Source: Galerina marginata (lineage: Eukaryota > Basidiomycota > Agaricomycetes > Agaricales > Galerinaceae). Taken from it: a DNA stretch of 64,000 nt. The stretch is taken from the NCBI GenBank assembly GCA_023014335.1, contig JAECYW010000002.1:2480001-2544000 (forward strand). Reading direction: 5' to 3'. Below the pieces are notes generated by a model. That model searched no databases, was not told the origin of the DNA, and saw only the letters and a program-made list of their open reading frames with translations. The translations under genes and the position numbers were made by a program. Shown here one piece after another: positions 35,043 to 44,702 of the stretch (position 1 is the stretch's first letter; the number at the start of each line of letters is the position of its first letter).

Positions 35043-36211
35043 ATGGATGCCTTCCAGGCAAAGCTCGTCGCAGCCGCGACGGGGTCCACCCTCACCGCCT
35101 TGACCAGTGAGCTCCTCCTTTCTCATTCATTTACATTGCGCTGACATCCCCCGAGTGACCCCGTTTGACCTCGTCAAAACACGCTTGCAGACGCAGCCCC
35201 CGCAGACACGTCCGCTCTTCCCTCGTCCGCCTCTTAACACCTGTTGCCAACCCTCCAATGCAGCGTCGTGCGTGCGAAACATGTCCTCTGTCGCCGCGCG
35301 GGCGTTGCCCGCCGAGGTCGTGTGTGTTTGGGAGCACGGCCTTTTCAAAACGGAGCGCGTGAACGGCTTTTTCGACGCCGTGCGACACGTCTGGAGAGCA
35401 GAGGGCGCGCGGGGGCTGTGGAAAGGTGCTGGCACGACGCTGTAAGGATACCCTTCCTTACCTTGCAATTGTGTCTGAGCCGAATTTTTTAGTGTCATTG
35501 GTGTTCCTTCGTCATCAGCTTACATACTCACATATGACCACCTGCTGAACGTCGTACTCCCTCCCCTAATACCGTCCCCGACCGCTATTCCTCTCTTTGC
35601 CGGTGTGATAGCCCGTTCTGCTATTACCACCGTCGCATCACCTCTTGAACTCCTGCGCACCAACTTGCAGTCAACGCCACCCTCGCCAGACAACCCACAC
35701 ACCCTTCGGTCCGTTCTCACCTCGTTCCGAACTTTGGTTCGGCAAAACGGTTTCGTCAGCCTATGGCGTGGACTGGGCCCCACGTTGTTGCGGGACGTTC
35801 CTTTCTCTGGTTTCTATTGGGCAAGCTACGAAGCCTGGAAAAGGAATTTCCTGAAGCATGGCTATCAGGGGGCCTGGGTCGCGTTCATCAGTGGGGCCGT
35901 CAGTGGAACGTCAGCAGCTCTCATAACCTCTCCCTTTGACGTCCTCAAAACACGACGGCAAGCTCTCGTGATGTCGACCTCGAACCATCATGTTTCCCGC
36001 ACGTTGCCCCTTCTCTTGCAAATTATGCGCACAGAGGGAGCGTCTGCACTATTTGCTGGTATCACTCCTCGTATTGCCAAAATTGCCCCCGCTTGCGGTA
36101 TAATGATCTCATGCTTTGAGGTACGCTTTCCCTCTCTCATTTTATTCCCCTGTTCTAACTTTTGCCTTGCAGGGTGTCGGAAAATTCCTTGCGAAACCTT
36201 CGTATTCATAG
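35043..36211 (+). CDS. MTM1: Mitochondrial carrier, SLC25A39/40-MTM1 type
   Basis: Inner-membrane carrier; the family imports glutathione and supports Fe-S and manganese-SOD metallation. ATG 35043: MDAFQAKLVAAATGSTLTAL. The three carrier signatures are TPFDLVKTR (split by the first intron, A|TG), SPLELLRT and SPFDVLKTR. A long matrix loop rich in Pro/Ser and containing CCQPSNAASC follows signature 1, as in Mtm1. Other segments: FDAVRHVWRAEGARGLWKGA, LRDVPFSGFYWASYEAWKRN, GASALFAGITPRIAKIAPAC. Ends FLAKPSYS. Three introns, clean frame. Confidence 0.9.
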
Positions 36212-36323
36212 GTTTCATCTCCCCATACTCTTGACCATATAGACTACAATATATGCCGAACCCTGTAATATTAACTCTAGTATAGATCTAACACCCACAT
36301 TCCATCCCCACTTGCACACATGT

Positions 36324-37394
36324 TCATGACAATTTATTCATTTGCTTGCTTGCCGTGTGCAGCTTCCCGCCAACCCTGTCCACCTCGTTTGATATATCGT
36401 CGATCATCTCGATCTGCAGAGCAATTTCGCTTCCAATAGCCTCCCCGAGTTGCCGTTGTCTCTGAAGAATAGTTGTCAGTTGTGATAGTTGGTTATCCTG
36501 TTGCTGTATTTGAGTTTGCTGCATGGTGACTAGCCCGACGTTGTCCAACGGACGAGTGGCTTCCGTTTCCTTGGGAGGTGCTCCGAACACCCTTCTGGCC
36601 GGCTTTGAAGCTGCCGATCCCAGCAGGGCCTCCCTGTCTGATTCGAGAGCGGGCATCGCAGCAGGACAAGGACGCCCCAGGCCGCATGCCAGCCTGACGC
36701 GCAATGGACACGACCCGACTGAGCTTCTCGCAGTCGTCCTGCAAGCGCGCGACCATATCCGTGCGCCTCTGCAGCTCGCCCTCGCTCATCCCCCCGATGC
36801 CTAGCTCCTGCAGACCCTTCCCTAGGGTACCGATCCGCGCAAGCACACCGGCAAGCTTCGACTTGGCCGCGACGTTGCTCTTGTGCGCCGCGCTGACGTC
36901 CCCGCGGTCAGAGAGAGCGTCGCGCTTGTTGATGTCCGCCCAGACGTCCCGCAGCCGCGCCTGCAGCTCCGCATGCTCATCGAGCCACGTCGCTGACGTG
37001 AACTGGAGCGGTGCACCCCCCTCGACGCCGCCCTGCCTCCCAATAGGCACGCCGAGAAAGTCCTTGAACGCGAACGTCTCCCGCCAATATGTCCTCCCTC
37101 GCACTGACGATCGATCTTAGATACACCTCGAGCCCCGCACGGCGCTCTTCCAGGATCTTGGCGTCAGAGTGCGAGCGCAGGAGGGCGAACTTGTGCTTCG
37201 GGGGAGAGGCCGCGGGAGGGTGGTGCGCCTGCGGCCTTGGTGAGCTCGGTGTGGAGGTCGTCGAACTCGGAGTAGCGGCGCCACATCTGCCAGGAGCGGA
37301 CGTGGGCCTGGATGTCGATGCGATAGACGGTGTGCGGCTTGGGCTTTGTGCGCTCTTCGTAGCCCCTGATGAACACGGCTTGGATGGCGGTCAT
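36324..37394 (-). CDS. VAM7: Vacuolar SNARE Vam7-like, PX plus t-SNARE domain
   Basis: Soluble Qc-SNARE for vacuole fusion, recruited by PI3P. ATG 37392-37394. PX domain: AIQAVFIRGYEERTKPKPHT, VYRIDIQAHVRSWQMWRRYS, EFDDLHTELTKAAG and, in another frame, ILEERRAGLEVYLRSIVSA; then WRETFAFKDFLGVPIG. Middle: ATWLDEHAELQARLRDVWAD and MSEGELQRRTDMVARLQDDC. C-terminal SNARE motif: MQQTQIQQQDNQLSQLTTIL then EIALQIEMIDDISNEVDRVG. Three +1 frame breaks: a G5 run at 37200-37204, 37084-37090 and a C4 run at 36675-36678. Each is cured by one base fewer. Apparently single-exon, so introns cannot explain them. Confidence 0.87.
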
Positions 37395-37492
37395 GGTGGG
37401 AGGAGAGGAGTGAGCATGACGCAGTTGACAGGTTCAGTCAAACCGCCACCATCACTTCCGGCTGCAGCTCCTCCGATCGAGTACTGCCAGAG
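37395..37492. promoter_or_regulatory. 98-bp divergent promoter with TTGAC-N7-GTCAA inverted repeat
   Basis: Only 98 bp separate the start codons of VAM7 and the methyltransferase. Near the middle, TTGAC (37425-37429) and GTCAA (37437-37441) form a perfect inverted pair with a 7-nt spacer, a plausible dimeric factor site. Confidence 0.45.
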
Positions 37493-38569
37493 ATGATCTC
37501 GAACCACCTCATCCCAACCTCTCTTCTCCTGCTTCTCACCGCGATTGGCTATGCGACGTGGTCCAAAATGCGTCCAAGAGACCCATATGGGCTGTTCCAT
37601 CTCACGTTGAACAAGCAAGACCCAAACGATAGTACACCCCCGGCGACTGAATGGCTTAATATGGGCTACTGGAAGGTCGGTTGTTCGTCTCGAGTTGAAT
37701 AAAGTGTGGCTGAGGAATTGTTAGCACGCGAAGACCTTCCCAGATGCGTGTGCAGGTAGACTTCTGCGTCGGCTTTCTTGAAAAGATATAACCAATCGCG
37801 TAGCTCTCGCAATGAAACTGTGCACATCAGCAAACCTAAAGAAAGAGGCAACAGTGCTCGGTAATTCCTCTCATGTTCTTGCAGGATGCAATTAAACATC
37901 TCGGCCAGACGTCGGACACTGGCACAGGCGAATCCCTCCTGCTCCTCATCTCCTCACCACACCAGCACAATCCCACAGCCAGCCCACCTCGTCGGCATCA
38001 CTAGCCTCGAGGTGCACCACCAACGCTCCGTCGAGCGCGTGCACAGATACCAGGCCGCCCACCCAGCCGAAACAGACACCATTGTTGATCTCTACCACGC
38101 CGACGCCGTATGCGGCCCTCACGATACATCGCACCCTCTCCACCCCACCTCAGAAACGACGTTCGACTCCATCCTAGCGCTGGACTGCGCGTACCACTTT
38201 AAAACGCGCCGCCTCTTCCTCGAACAGGCGTTCCGAAAGCTCGCGCCAGAGGGGACAATCGCGCTCGCCGACATCTGCTTCTCCGCTTCCGCCCTCCGGA
38301 GTCGGCGAACGAGAATTCTGACACAGTCGGTGTTGAAGCTCATGCCGGTAGAAAACCTGATCTCAGCAGAAGACTACGTCGCACAGCTCCAGGATATTGG
38401 GTACGAGGATGTGAGGCTGGAGGACATCACGGCGGACGTGTTTCCGGGCTTTGTGAGGTTTTTGAAGAGTAGGGGGTGGGGGTGGTGGGTGTTCGGCTGG
38501 GTTATTGACTGGTATGCGGGTGCTGGAGCGAAGTTTGTAATTGTCAGTGGAAGAAAGCGGGGTAGATAA
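37493..38569 (+). CDS. Membrane-anchored SAM-dependent methyltransferase
   Basis: ATG 37493. An N-terminal membrane helix (IPTSLLLLLTAIGYATW) precedes ATEWLNMGYWK. After two short introns come ACAALAMKL and the SAM-binding motif I, which reads DVGHGTGESLLLL after removing one base (37911-37922). Later parts: VGITSLEVHHQRSVERVHRY, DSILALDCAYHFKTRRLFLE, RKLAPEGTIALADICF (motif III region) and RFLKSRGWGWWVFGWVIDWY, a second hydrophobic, Trp-rich segment near the C-terminus. A second +1 break lies at 37938-37962. The substrate is unknown; small lipids or sterol-like molecules are a guess based on membrane anchoring. Stop is 21 bp from the stop of the convergent neighbour. Confidence 0.75.
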
Positions 38570-38590
38570 GTACAATTGGGTATAGATCAA

Positions 38591-39145
38591 CTAGTTATTT
38601 TGAAGGGCCTTTTCAGCAATGATATCGAGCATGGCGATGTGCGTGTTGGTCATAGTCGACGCAATATACGGCATCAGGAAAAACAGGCCCTGCAAATGTG
38701 CGATTAGCTAAAAATAACACCCGCCCTTGCGAGTACCAACCGTGACGACCAACTTCTCCTCAAACACCACACTCTTCACCCTCGCCATCCCTCACCCGCG
38801 CCTCGCTCATGAGATGCGTCCCCTGCCCCCGCCAACACCTCCGCGTCGTACCCGTCCTCCGTCCGCTCGTACCGACACCTGAACGTCGTGGAGGACTCGT
38901 ACAGCCCACCGAGCATGGGCAGGCGCTCGGTGATGGTGTACCATTGGGCTTTGCCCTGTGTTTCGCCTGACGTCGAGGGAGAATCACTGGAGGGGTCCTT
39001 GGGAGGGTCCGGAATGACGGAGAAGACGAGTGGGGAGACGCGGAGGGCTTGTTCGGGGTCGTGTAGGATGCTGAGGAGGTGGGATCTGGATACGGGGATA
39101 GCTTTTGGAGAGGAATACGGAGCGGGTGAGGAAGAAGGGCCACAT
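38591..39145 (-). CDS. DUF7053-like protein (START/SRPBCC-type fold suspected)
   Basis: ATG 39143-39145 gives MWPFFLTRSVFLSKAIPVSR. The body reads SHLLSILHDPEQALRVSPLV, FSVIPDP, AQWYTITERLPMLGGLYESS, TTFRCRYERTEDGYDAEVLA, GAGTHLMSEARVRDGEGE and VVFEEKLVVT, then an intron and GLFFLMPYIASTMTNTHIAM to LQNN. The ITER, internal G and ethanolamine-free layout resemble fungal DUF7053 proteins of about 160-180 residues. Three +1 frame breaks in only 555 bp (39103-39106, 38820-38824, 38766-38778), the highest density in the window, so true decay cannot be excluded here. Function unknown. Confidence 0.6.
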
Positions 39146-39407
39146 CGTGCTGAAGAAGGTAGTGGTGTCGAATAACCCTTGATTAATGATTGTTTGCAGC
39201 AAGTTTACATATTCTCATGGGCATACCGGTCATCAACATCAATTTTTGATAATCTAATCCAAAATATGGGTAGCTTCCAAGGTATCAAACACAACAGGAG
39301 TAGCAAATAATAGATACAAGAAAAATAACATCGAGTACATTGTATATTGGGTCTGGGCGTGAGGTGATACAATCCGCGAAGCAGGTCAGTAGGAGGGATA
39401 CAGGTGA

Positions 39408-40777
39408 TCATGATGGTCGTGAGGTTGTTGGGGCCGGTGCCTTCTTTTCGGTGGAGGGATCTTCGTGATCCAAGCCTTCTCCGATGCCCACCTTGCCGAT
39501 GACGTATCGCAGGACATCGCTGAGGGTGATGATGCCCAAGAGGCGACCCTTTTTTCCGCCGCGTCTCTCTTCCTCCTATAAGAGAGCATTAGTGCCGTAA
39601 AAGTGAGAACGGGTGGTTACTTGCCTCTCCTTCGACGACGACCAGTCGGTGCACCCGTCGTTTCTTGATCAGTTGCAAGAGCGTCCCTAGAGAATCGGAA
39701 TGCCGTGCAGACGACGACGCCAGGGAAATCTGGTGATCTCTGGTTGAGGGCTTCGGATATTTTGAGGTCAAGGGACTGATATGCCCCTAGCCGCACAAGT
39801 GTCTGTCGATGTGCGTCAGATTTAGTGGCTACGGAAACCAGGACGACTTACGATAACATCGACGGTCTCGTAGAGATTGACGACGATGCCCTCCTCGTTG
39901 ATGATAGGGACGGCTGAGATGGAGCGTTCGGAGAACATGTGGACGACGTCAAATACGGGGGTATTGAGGGTCGCAGTTGCGATAGGGTGGTATGGGTTTT
40001 GGCCTTCAGGGACATCCTGGGGCGATTGGGCTACGTAGGTGCCGATCTTGAGTCTGCGGAGGGAGAGGTGGAGCTGCTGGATTTCTTTGTGGCACTGATA
40101 GACGGTTAGAGGAGATCAATGGGAAGGGTGATGGGGGGCACAAACGTTGATGGAGATGAACTTGAGGAGACGGTACTGGGTGAGGACGGAGACGATGACC
40201 TCGTGGCCTGTTTCAGTGTCGTTGTCCGAGGAGGGGCAGACGACGTGCGTGGGTCTGGATGAGGGATCTGGCTGCATCGTAGAGCGAGCTGTTGGGGTGT
40301 TCGCGGTGGAGAGGCGGTTGCGCGACGCCAAGCTCGTTCTCGATATCTGGGCAAATTAGATGGGAATTGTTAAGCAGTCGAATGACACACACCTCGTAGG
40401 GACTCTAGACGGAAGGTCTCTACGTCTGCGGCGGCATAGTCGTAGGAGGCGGTGCGGTAGTAGTACTGGATGAGATGGATGATGTCGAGGACGGTGAGCA
40501 TGCCGGCGAACTTGGACTTTTCGCTGTTCCAGAGGGGGGCAGAGACGACGCCATTGAGGAGGAGACACTGGAGGGCCTTCTTGACGTTGAGCTTTGTGTC
40601 GAGGACGATGAGACGGAAGCTGACGGGGAAGGCGTCGTAGTTGGTGTGAGATTTGAGGAAGACGCGGATGGCGGCGAGGGCGGCGTCGTGGGACTCCTGC
40701 GTCGGGGGCAGATGGGACGGCGCGCGTTTGCGGGTCGACGGCTTTCTCCTGGGCTTGGGGGAGGAGAGGGCAGACAT
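39408..40777 (-). CDS. SNF4: AMP-activated protein kinase gamma subunit SNF4
   Basis: Regulatory CBS-domain subunit of the SNF1/AMPK energy-sensing kinase. ATG 40775-40777: MSALSSPKPRRKPSTRKRAP. CBS1: AIRVFLKSHTNYDAFPVSFR, LIVLDTKLNVKKALQCLLLN, GVVSAPLWNSEKSKFAGMLT. CBS2: SSLYDAARSLIQTHARRLPL and VIVSVLTQYRLLKFISIN. CBS3: LNTPVFDVVHMFSERSISAV and IINEEGIVVNLYETVDVI. CBS4: SLGTLLQLIKKRRVHRLVVV and GRLLGIITLSDVLRYVIG. One +1 break at 40226-40227 (LLG|DNDTETG). Start lies 53 bp from the start of SSH4 on the other strand. Confidence 0.93.
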
Positions 40778-40830
40778 GGTGGGCTGAAGTGACAGTGATG
40801 TGTCACACCGTAGCTTAGTCGTCTACACCC
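40778..40830. promoter_or_regulatory. 53-bp bidirectional promoter gap with GTGACA-N6-TGTCAC
   Basis: Whole distance between the start codons of SNF4 and SSH4. A perfect 6-bp inverted repeat, GTGACA at 40789-40794 and TGTCAC at 40801-40806, sits in the middle. The 5' UTRs of the two genes must overlap or be extremely short, or transcription starts inside the opposite gene. Confidence 0.55.
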
Positions 40831-42695
40831 ATGTCCGCTGCCGAGCCCCATCCGCCCCCGGCCCAGTCAGACGCCCTCCTCGTCCTGCTCCCCCTTCTCA
40901 TCGTCCTCTCCACCTTTCTCTTCATCCTCCTCTCCTTCCTTGTATGCGCCCTCATCATCCGGCGTCGCCGCGGCATCATCCTCAGGGACAACGATGGCCC
41001 CGTAGACATGTCCCGCGAGGATCTCATCGAGGGCGAGGGCGGCTTTGACAATCTCGAGTCCCGCTGGCTCGACGGTGTCGAAGACCACGTCAAGCGGGCC
41101 TATCTGCGTGCAAAAGGTCTGCTGCCTCTCACTCTGCTTGATTCCCATCTGACCTGCTGCCAGAGTACCAGATGCAGTATCCCCCCAACTCCCTCCCCAC
41201 AGACATCACCCTCTCCCAGTTCCTCTCCTATCCAGGAAAAGGGTGTCTCTGCCTGGTGTTTCGAACCAGACTACGAGACCGTCAACTCCCTCCTTGTTCA
41301 CGCCAGAACTGAAATCACCTTCCTTCCCGACCCCGCATCTTCCTCCTGCGTCCAGTCAAATCTCCCCCTCCCAAAGCTCAACGAGGTCTACTACTGGGAG
41401 GTAAAGATGTTCGATCTCCCAGTGTCCACCACCGTCTCAGTCGGGCTCGCAACAAAACCATATCCTCCCTTCCGCCTGCCAGGCCTCAACCGTCATTCCG
41501 TAGCATACCATTCCAACGGCGAAAAATCACACAACTACCCCTTCACAGCCACCCCTTTCGGCCCTCTCTTAAAAGAAGGTGACTGTCCTGGGGGTCGGCT
41601 ACCGTCCAAGAACTGGAACCGTTTTCTATACCCGCAATGGCCGAAAAACAGAGGATGCTTTCGTGGGCCTCAGCCGCTGGAATCTCTTTCCCACAATTGG
41701 TGCCGATGGTCCATGCAGCGTGCACGTCAACCTAGGTCAGGCTGGCTTCGTATTTATCGAAGCAAACGTCAAGAAATGGGGGCTGGCTCCTAGTGTAGGT
41801 ACTCTTGCTCCGCCTCCCTGCTTATGGCAGCGAGCGTGGCAGCATCCTCCTCGATGTCGGTGGTCGCATACGAACCAACCCTGATGGCACGCCTTCTAGC
41901 ACCCCTGGTGCTTCGTCCTCTCCCTCCTCTCCCCATAGACACCGTTCTCGTCGTCCACGACACTCAACAGGCTCAGCATCGCCTCTGCGCACATCTCTGT
42001 TGTCTGAACCACCGCCAATGACACCGCCTCCCCCCATCACACCTATTGACGAAGCTGTCGAAGAGATAGAAGAGGATGACTCGGCCTCTGACGACCCCAC
42101 CGCCCCGCTCTTAAATAGTAATACCAGAGGGCCAGCAGCTAGCGCTTCCCGCTCGCCGTCGCCCGCCGTCTCGTCCAGATCCCACGACGCAGGTGCGCGC
42201 AACCCATTTACCAATCACCGCCATCACCTCTCTTCTTCCCTCACTCATTTCGCCGCCTCCCTCGCAGCCCCCCGCTCCCAGTCGGACCTATCGGTACAGC
42301 TCCATCCTCCTCCCGATTCCCCGATGAGCCCTAACGCGAACCCCCCCACACCTGGATATCGGGATATCCATCTGCAGGCTCTCACTCCTGGCAGCCGTCG
42401 CTCGACAACATCAGGCCTGGGATCCGCTGATAGTGGCAGTAGTAGTGGCCCGTCGACCCCGAATGTGACAGACCGCGACCGCCTTTTGCCCGCGAGTCCG
42501 CTCACCAGACGGGACCCGCCCGCGTATTCGCCGCTGGATGCCTATACCTACGCGGACGGTGTGCATATCGACCTCCCCGCTGAAGTTATCGCTGCTGCGC
42601 TGGAAGGCAATAGCGTTCCCGCAGCGTCGGTCGGCCAGTCGAATAATGCTGGTTCTTCTCGGCCCTCGGATAGACGGAGGTCTAGAAGGAGATAG
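40831..42695 (+). CDS. SSH4: SSH4-like SPRY-domain adaptor for the Rsp5 ubiquitin ligase
   Basis: Endosomal/vacuolar membrane adaptor that directs nutrient transporters to degradation. ATG 40831. One membrane helix (LLVLLPLLIVLSTFLFILLS) with basic stop (IIRRRRGII). SPRY domain: VSAWCFEPDYETVNSLLVHA, NEVYYWEVKMFDLPVSTTVS, VGLATKPYPPFRLPGLNRHS, VGYRPRTGTVFYTRNGRKTE, SVHVNLGQAGFVFIEANVKK and the typical GLAPSVGTLAPPPAYGS. The tail is long and Ser/Pro-rich and includes RRDPPAYSPLD, a PPxY motif for Rsp5 WW domains, near 42512-42535. Two +1 breaks: 41576-41586 and 41815-41821. Confidence 0.88.
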
Positions 42696-43313
42696 AAATG
42701 TAGTGTCAAGTATTTAAAACGCGATTGGTATGTCTTTTTTTCGTTTTCGACAACTGAAAATCTGACGTGCACGCAGTATTACCAACCTACCCCACTTAGC
42801 TGATCTTTTTTCGTTGTTGTAGTAACTTTCATTCCTTCCCTAATAGACCCGCCCGCTGCACGAGCACTTTAACGCTTTACGATCCAGCTTTGATCCTATC
42901 CCTATGGACATTGCCACCCCTACCATGTCACGTACACAACCCACATTGTTTTACTATACGCTCGTCTCTCCCTGTCTTTCTTTGGAAACACTATGATCTT
43001 CTGTCCTTGCATTGTTATTTAACCGCTACCTCCACATTCCGCCGTTGGAACCAATTTTAATTCATCGTTTTTGCTGCATTGCATCTCTTTTTATGTTCGA
43101 GATCGCTGTTTCTGTCGGCAGTTTCTTTTATGGACACTGATGCTAGCTTCTGCCCGAATCTACCGACTGAGGTTCGATATTCGTTTCGCATTGATTACAA
43201 CAAAAGCTCTGACACTTCTCTCCAGATCCTGTCATGATGCAATGGCTCGGCTTCTGAGCCACTCCCGACAACGGCACTTGAATAGTGATGCAAGAACGAA
43301 AGACGATAAATGG
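42696..43313. other. Gene-free convergent spacer
   Basis: About 620 bp between SSH4 and the membrane-protein gene, pyrimidine-rich on the + strand, with long 3' UTR character. No motif-bearing frame found. Confidence 0.5.
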
Positions 43314-44227
43314 CTATGGTACATATGTGCCGAAATAATAATTTATGTTCATTGACGCTCCGTCCTGTAATTCTACGTGATCGTGATTGCTGAAACCCTC
43401 ATCCATCCTCTCCAGATCCTCTGTCGTGATCATGATCGACCAGGTATTCCAGGTGGTGTAGATGGATTCCTCCCATGATGGCGATGGGGTGGTGATGAAT
43501 TCGACGAAGATGGAGATGACCTGGCCTGTGATTCGATCTATCAGCATTCGGTGATTCATTGTATCGTATTCAAGGCAAAATCGGCGTTGGACCGAAGAGC
43601 ACCAGCCCAAAGTGGCTGATTCCAAAAACAACGATCGTGATTGCTCACCTCGAACCGAACACCATGCACACGCTCGAACCCCCAATTCGAATCCACCGCA
43701 GCAGGATACCGATCCCTGCCAGGCAGCGCCGCAGCCCGTGGTGGCTCGGTGTATATGACGATGCCACCCGACACCTCCTTAATCAGCCCCCGCGGCTCGG
43801 CCTGCAGCATCATCGAGCGTTCCTTCTCAGAGACATACGTGATGGGCGTCTTCGCATCTTCCATTTTTGGCTTCCCGAGCATGTCCAACGGCGCTTCTGA
43901 GTTGCTGTCCCCCGGCATCGTCGGAGCTGACTTCTTCCATCGCCCGCAGCACAAATATGATGACCATGATGAGCCCCCGGCGCGCTTCCGCTTTTTTGTT
44001 ACTTTGGCGTAGTATAGCCAAGCGGCGGCGGCGAGTAACACCATGACGATGACCATGGCGATCCCGATGAACCGGTGCATGCCTGAATTGCCCGACAGGC
44101 TGTCAGAGGAATTGGAGCTGGCGGCGGTCGTGTTGCCTCCTGAGCCGGAGCCGGATGGGGAGCAGTAGACGTGGCCGGAGGGGCAGGCATCGCCTTCATC
44201 GTCTGTTCGTGGGGAGAGGATGAACAT
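43314..44227 (-). CDS. Unknown single-pass membrane protein
   Basis: Best start is ATG 44225-44227: MFILSPRTDDEGDACPSGHV then YCSPSG. The short outer part has two cysteines and a Ser/Gly/Asn-rich stretch with likely N-glycosylation sites (GGNTTAASSNSSDSLSGN). One membrane helix, FIGIAMVIVMVLLAAAAWLY, is followed by a strongly basic stop (KVTKKRKRAGG) and a cytosolic part: LGKPKMEDAKTPITYVSEKE, VHGVRFEVSNHDRCFW, NHRMLIDRITGQVISIFVEF, TWNTWSIMITTEDLERMDEG. The frame moves net -1 near 43573-43577, consistent with one missing C. No intron is needed. No family recognised. Type I topology and a surface-sensor or anchor role are guesses. Confidence 0.6.
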
Positions 44228-44702
44228 GGCTCGCTGCAGTCTGCGGGTGGGGGTCGTTGGGGGCAGCGGAGTGCAGTATAGTGGCAGCAAGCAAGCAAGC
44301 AGGCAACGGCAGGAATGATTCGAAAGCCGCTCTTCGATTTCTGGCTTGGAGTATTAAGTAGCAACCCGCGTCCTTGGACCTTCTGCGCTAAACCGCTTTG
44401 GTGTGATGCCACTGATTCTAACTTCCTCAATGGCGGCTGACGATTGTTATCATCAAGCTAAATTTATTCTAAAGCGCACTAATAATGGTGCTTCTCTTCG
44501 GATGTGGGCTGACGCCTCGCCACACAGCCCTTCCGGGTTTCGAGTTCTTCCCACTTTTCGCACACTAAAAATGCATCACCCTTGGAGCCAGCCGTTGCCC
44601 TGCGATCGAACGAGAAGCAAGCGTATTTACGATTACCATCTATGTACATGCGACGCTTGGCCATTTGAATTTCTTCATGAAATTTACTTGGATCTGAAAA
44701 AT
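44228..44702. other. Spacer between the membrane protein and AspRS
   Basis: 475 bp holding the promoter of the membrane-protein gene and the 3' end of AspRS. A short tandem GCAAGCAAGCAAGC lies near 44287-44300. No gene seen. Confidence 0.45.

Noticed and set aside
36493..37502. Several long GC-rich frames on both strands around VAM7
   Set aside because: They are shadows of the PX-SNARE coding sequence, made longer by high GC content.
37200..40800. Secondary-metabolite cluster around the methyltransferase
   Set aside because: The neighbours are housekeeping genes (VAM7, SNF4, SSH4); no synthase, P450 or transporter accompanies it.
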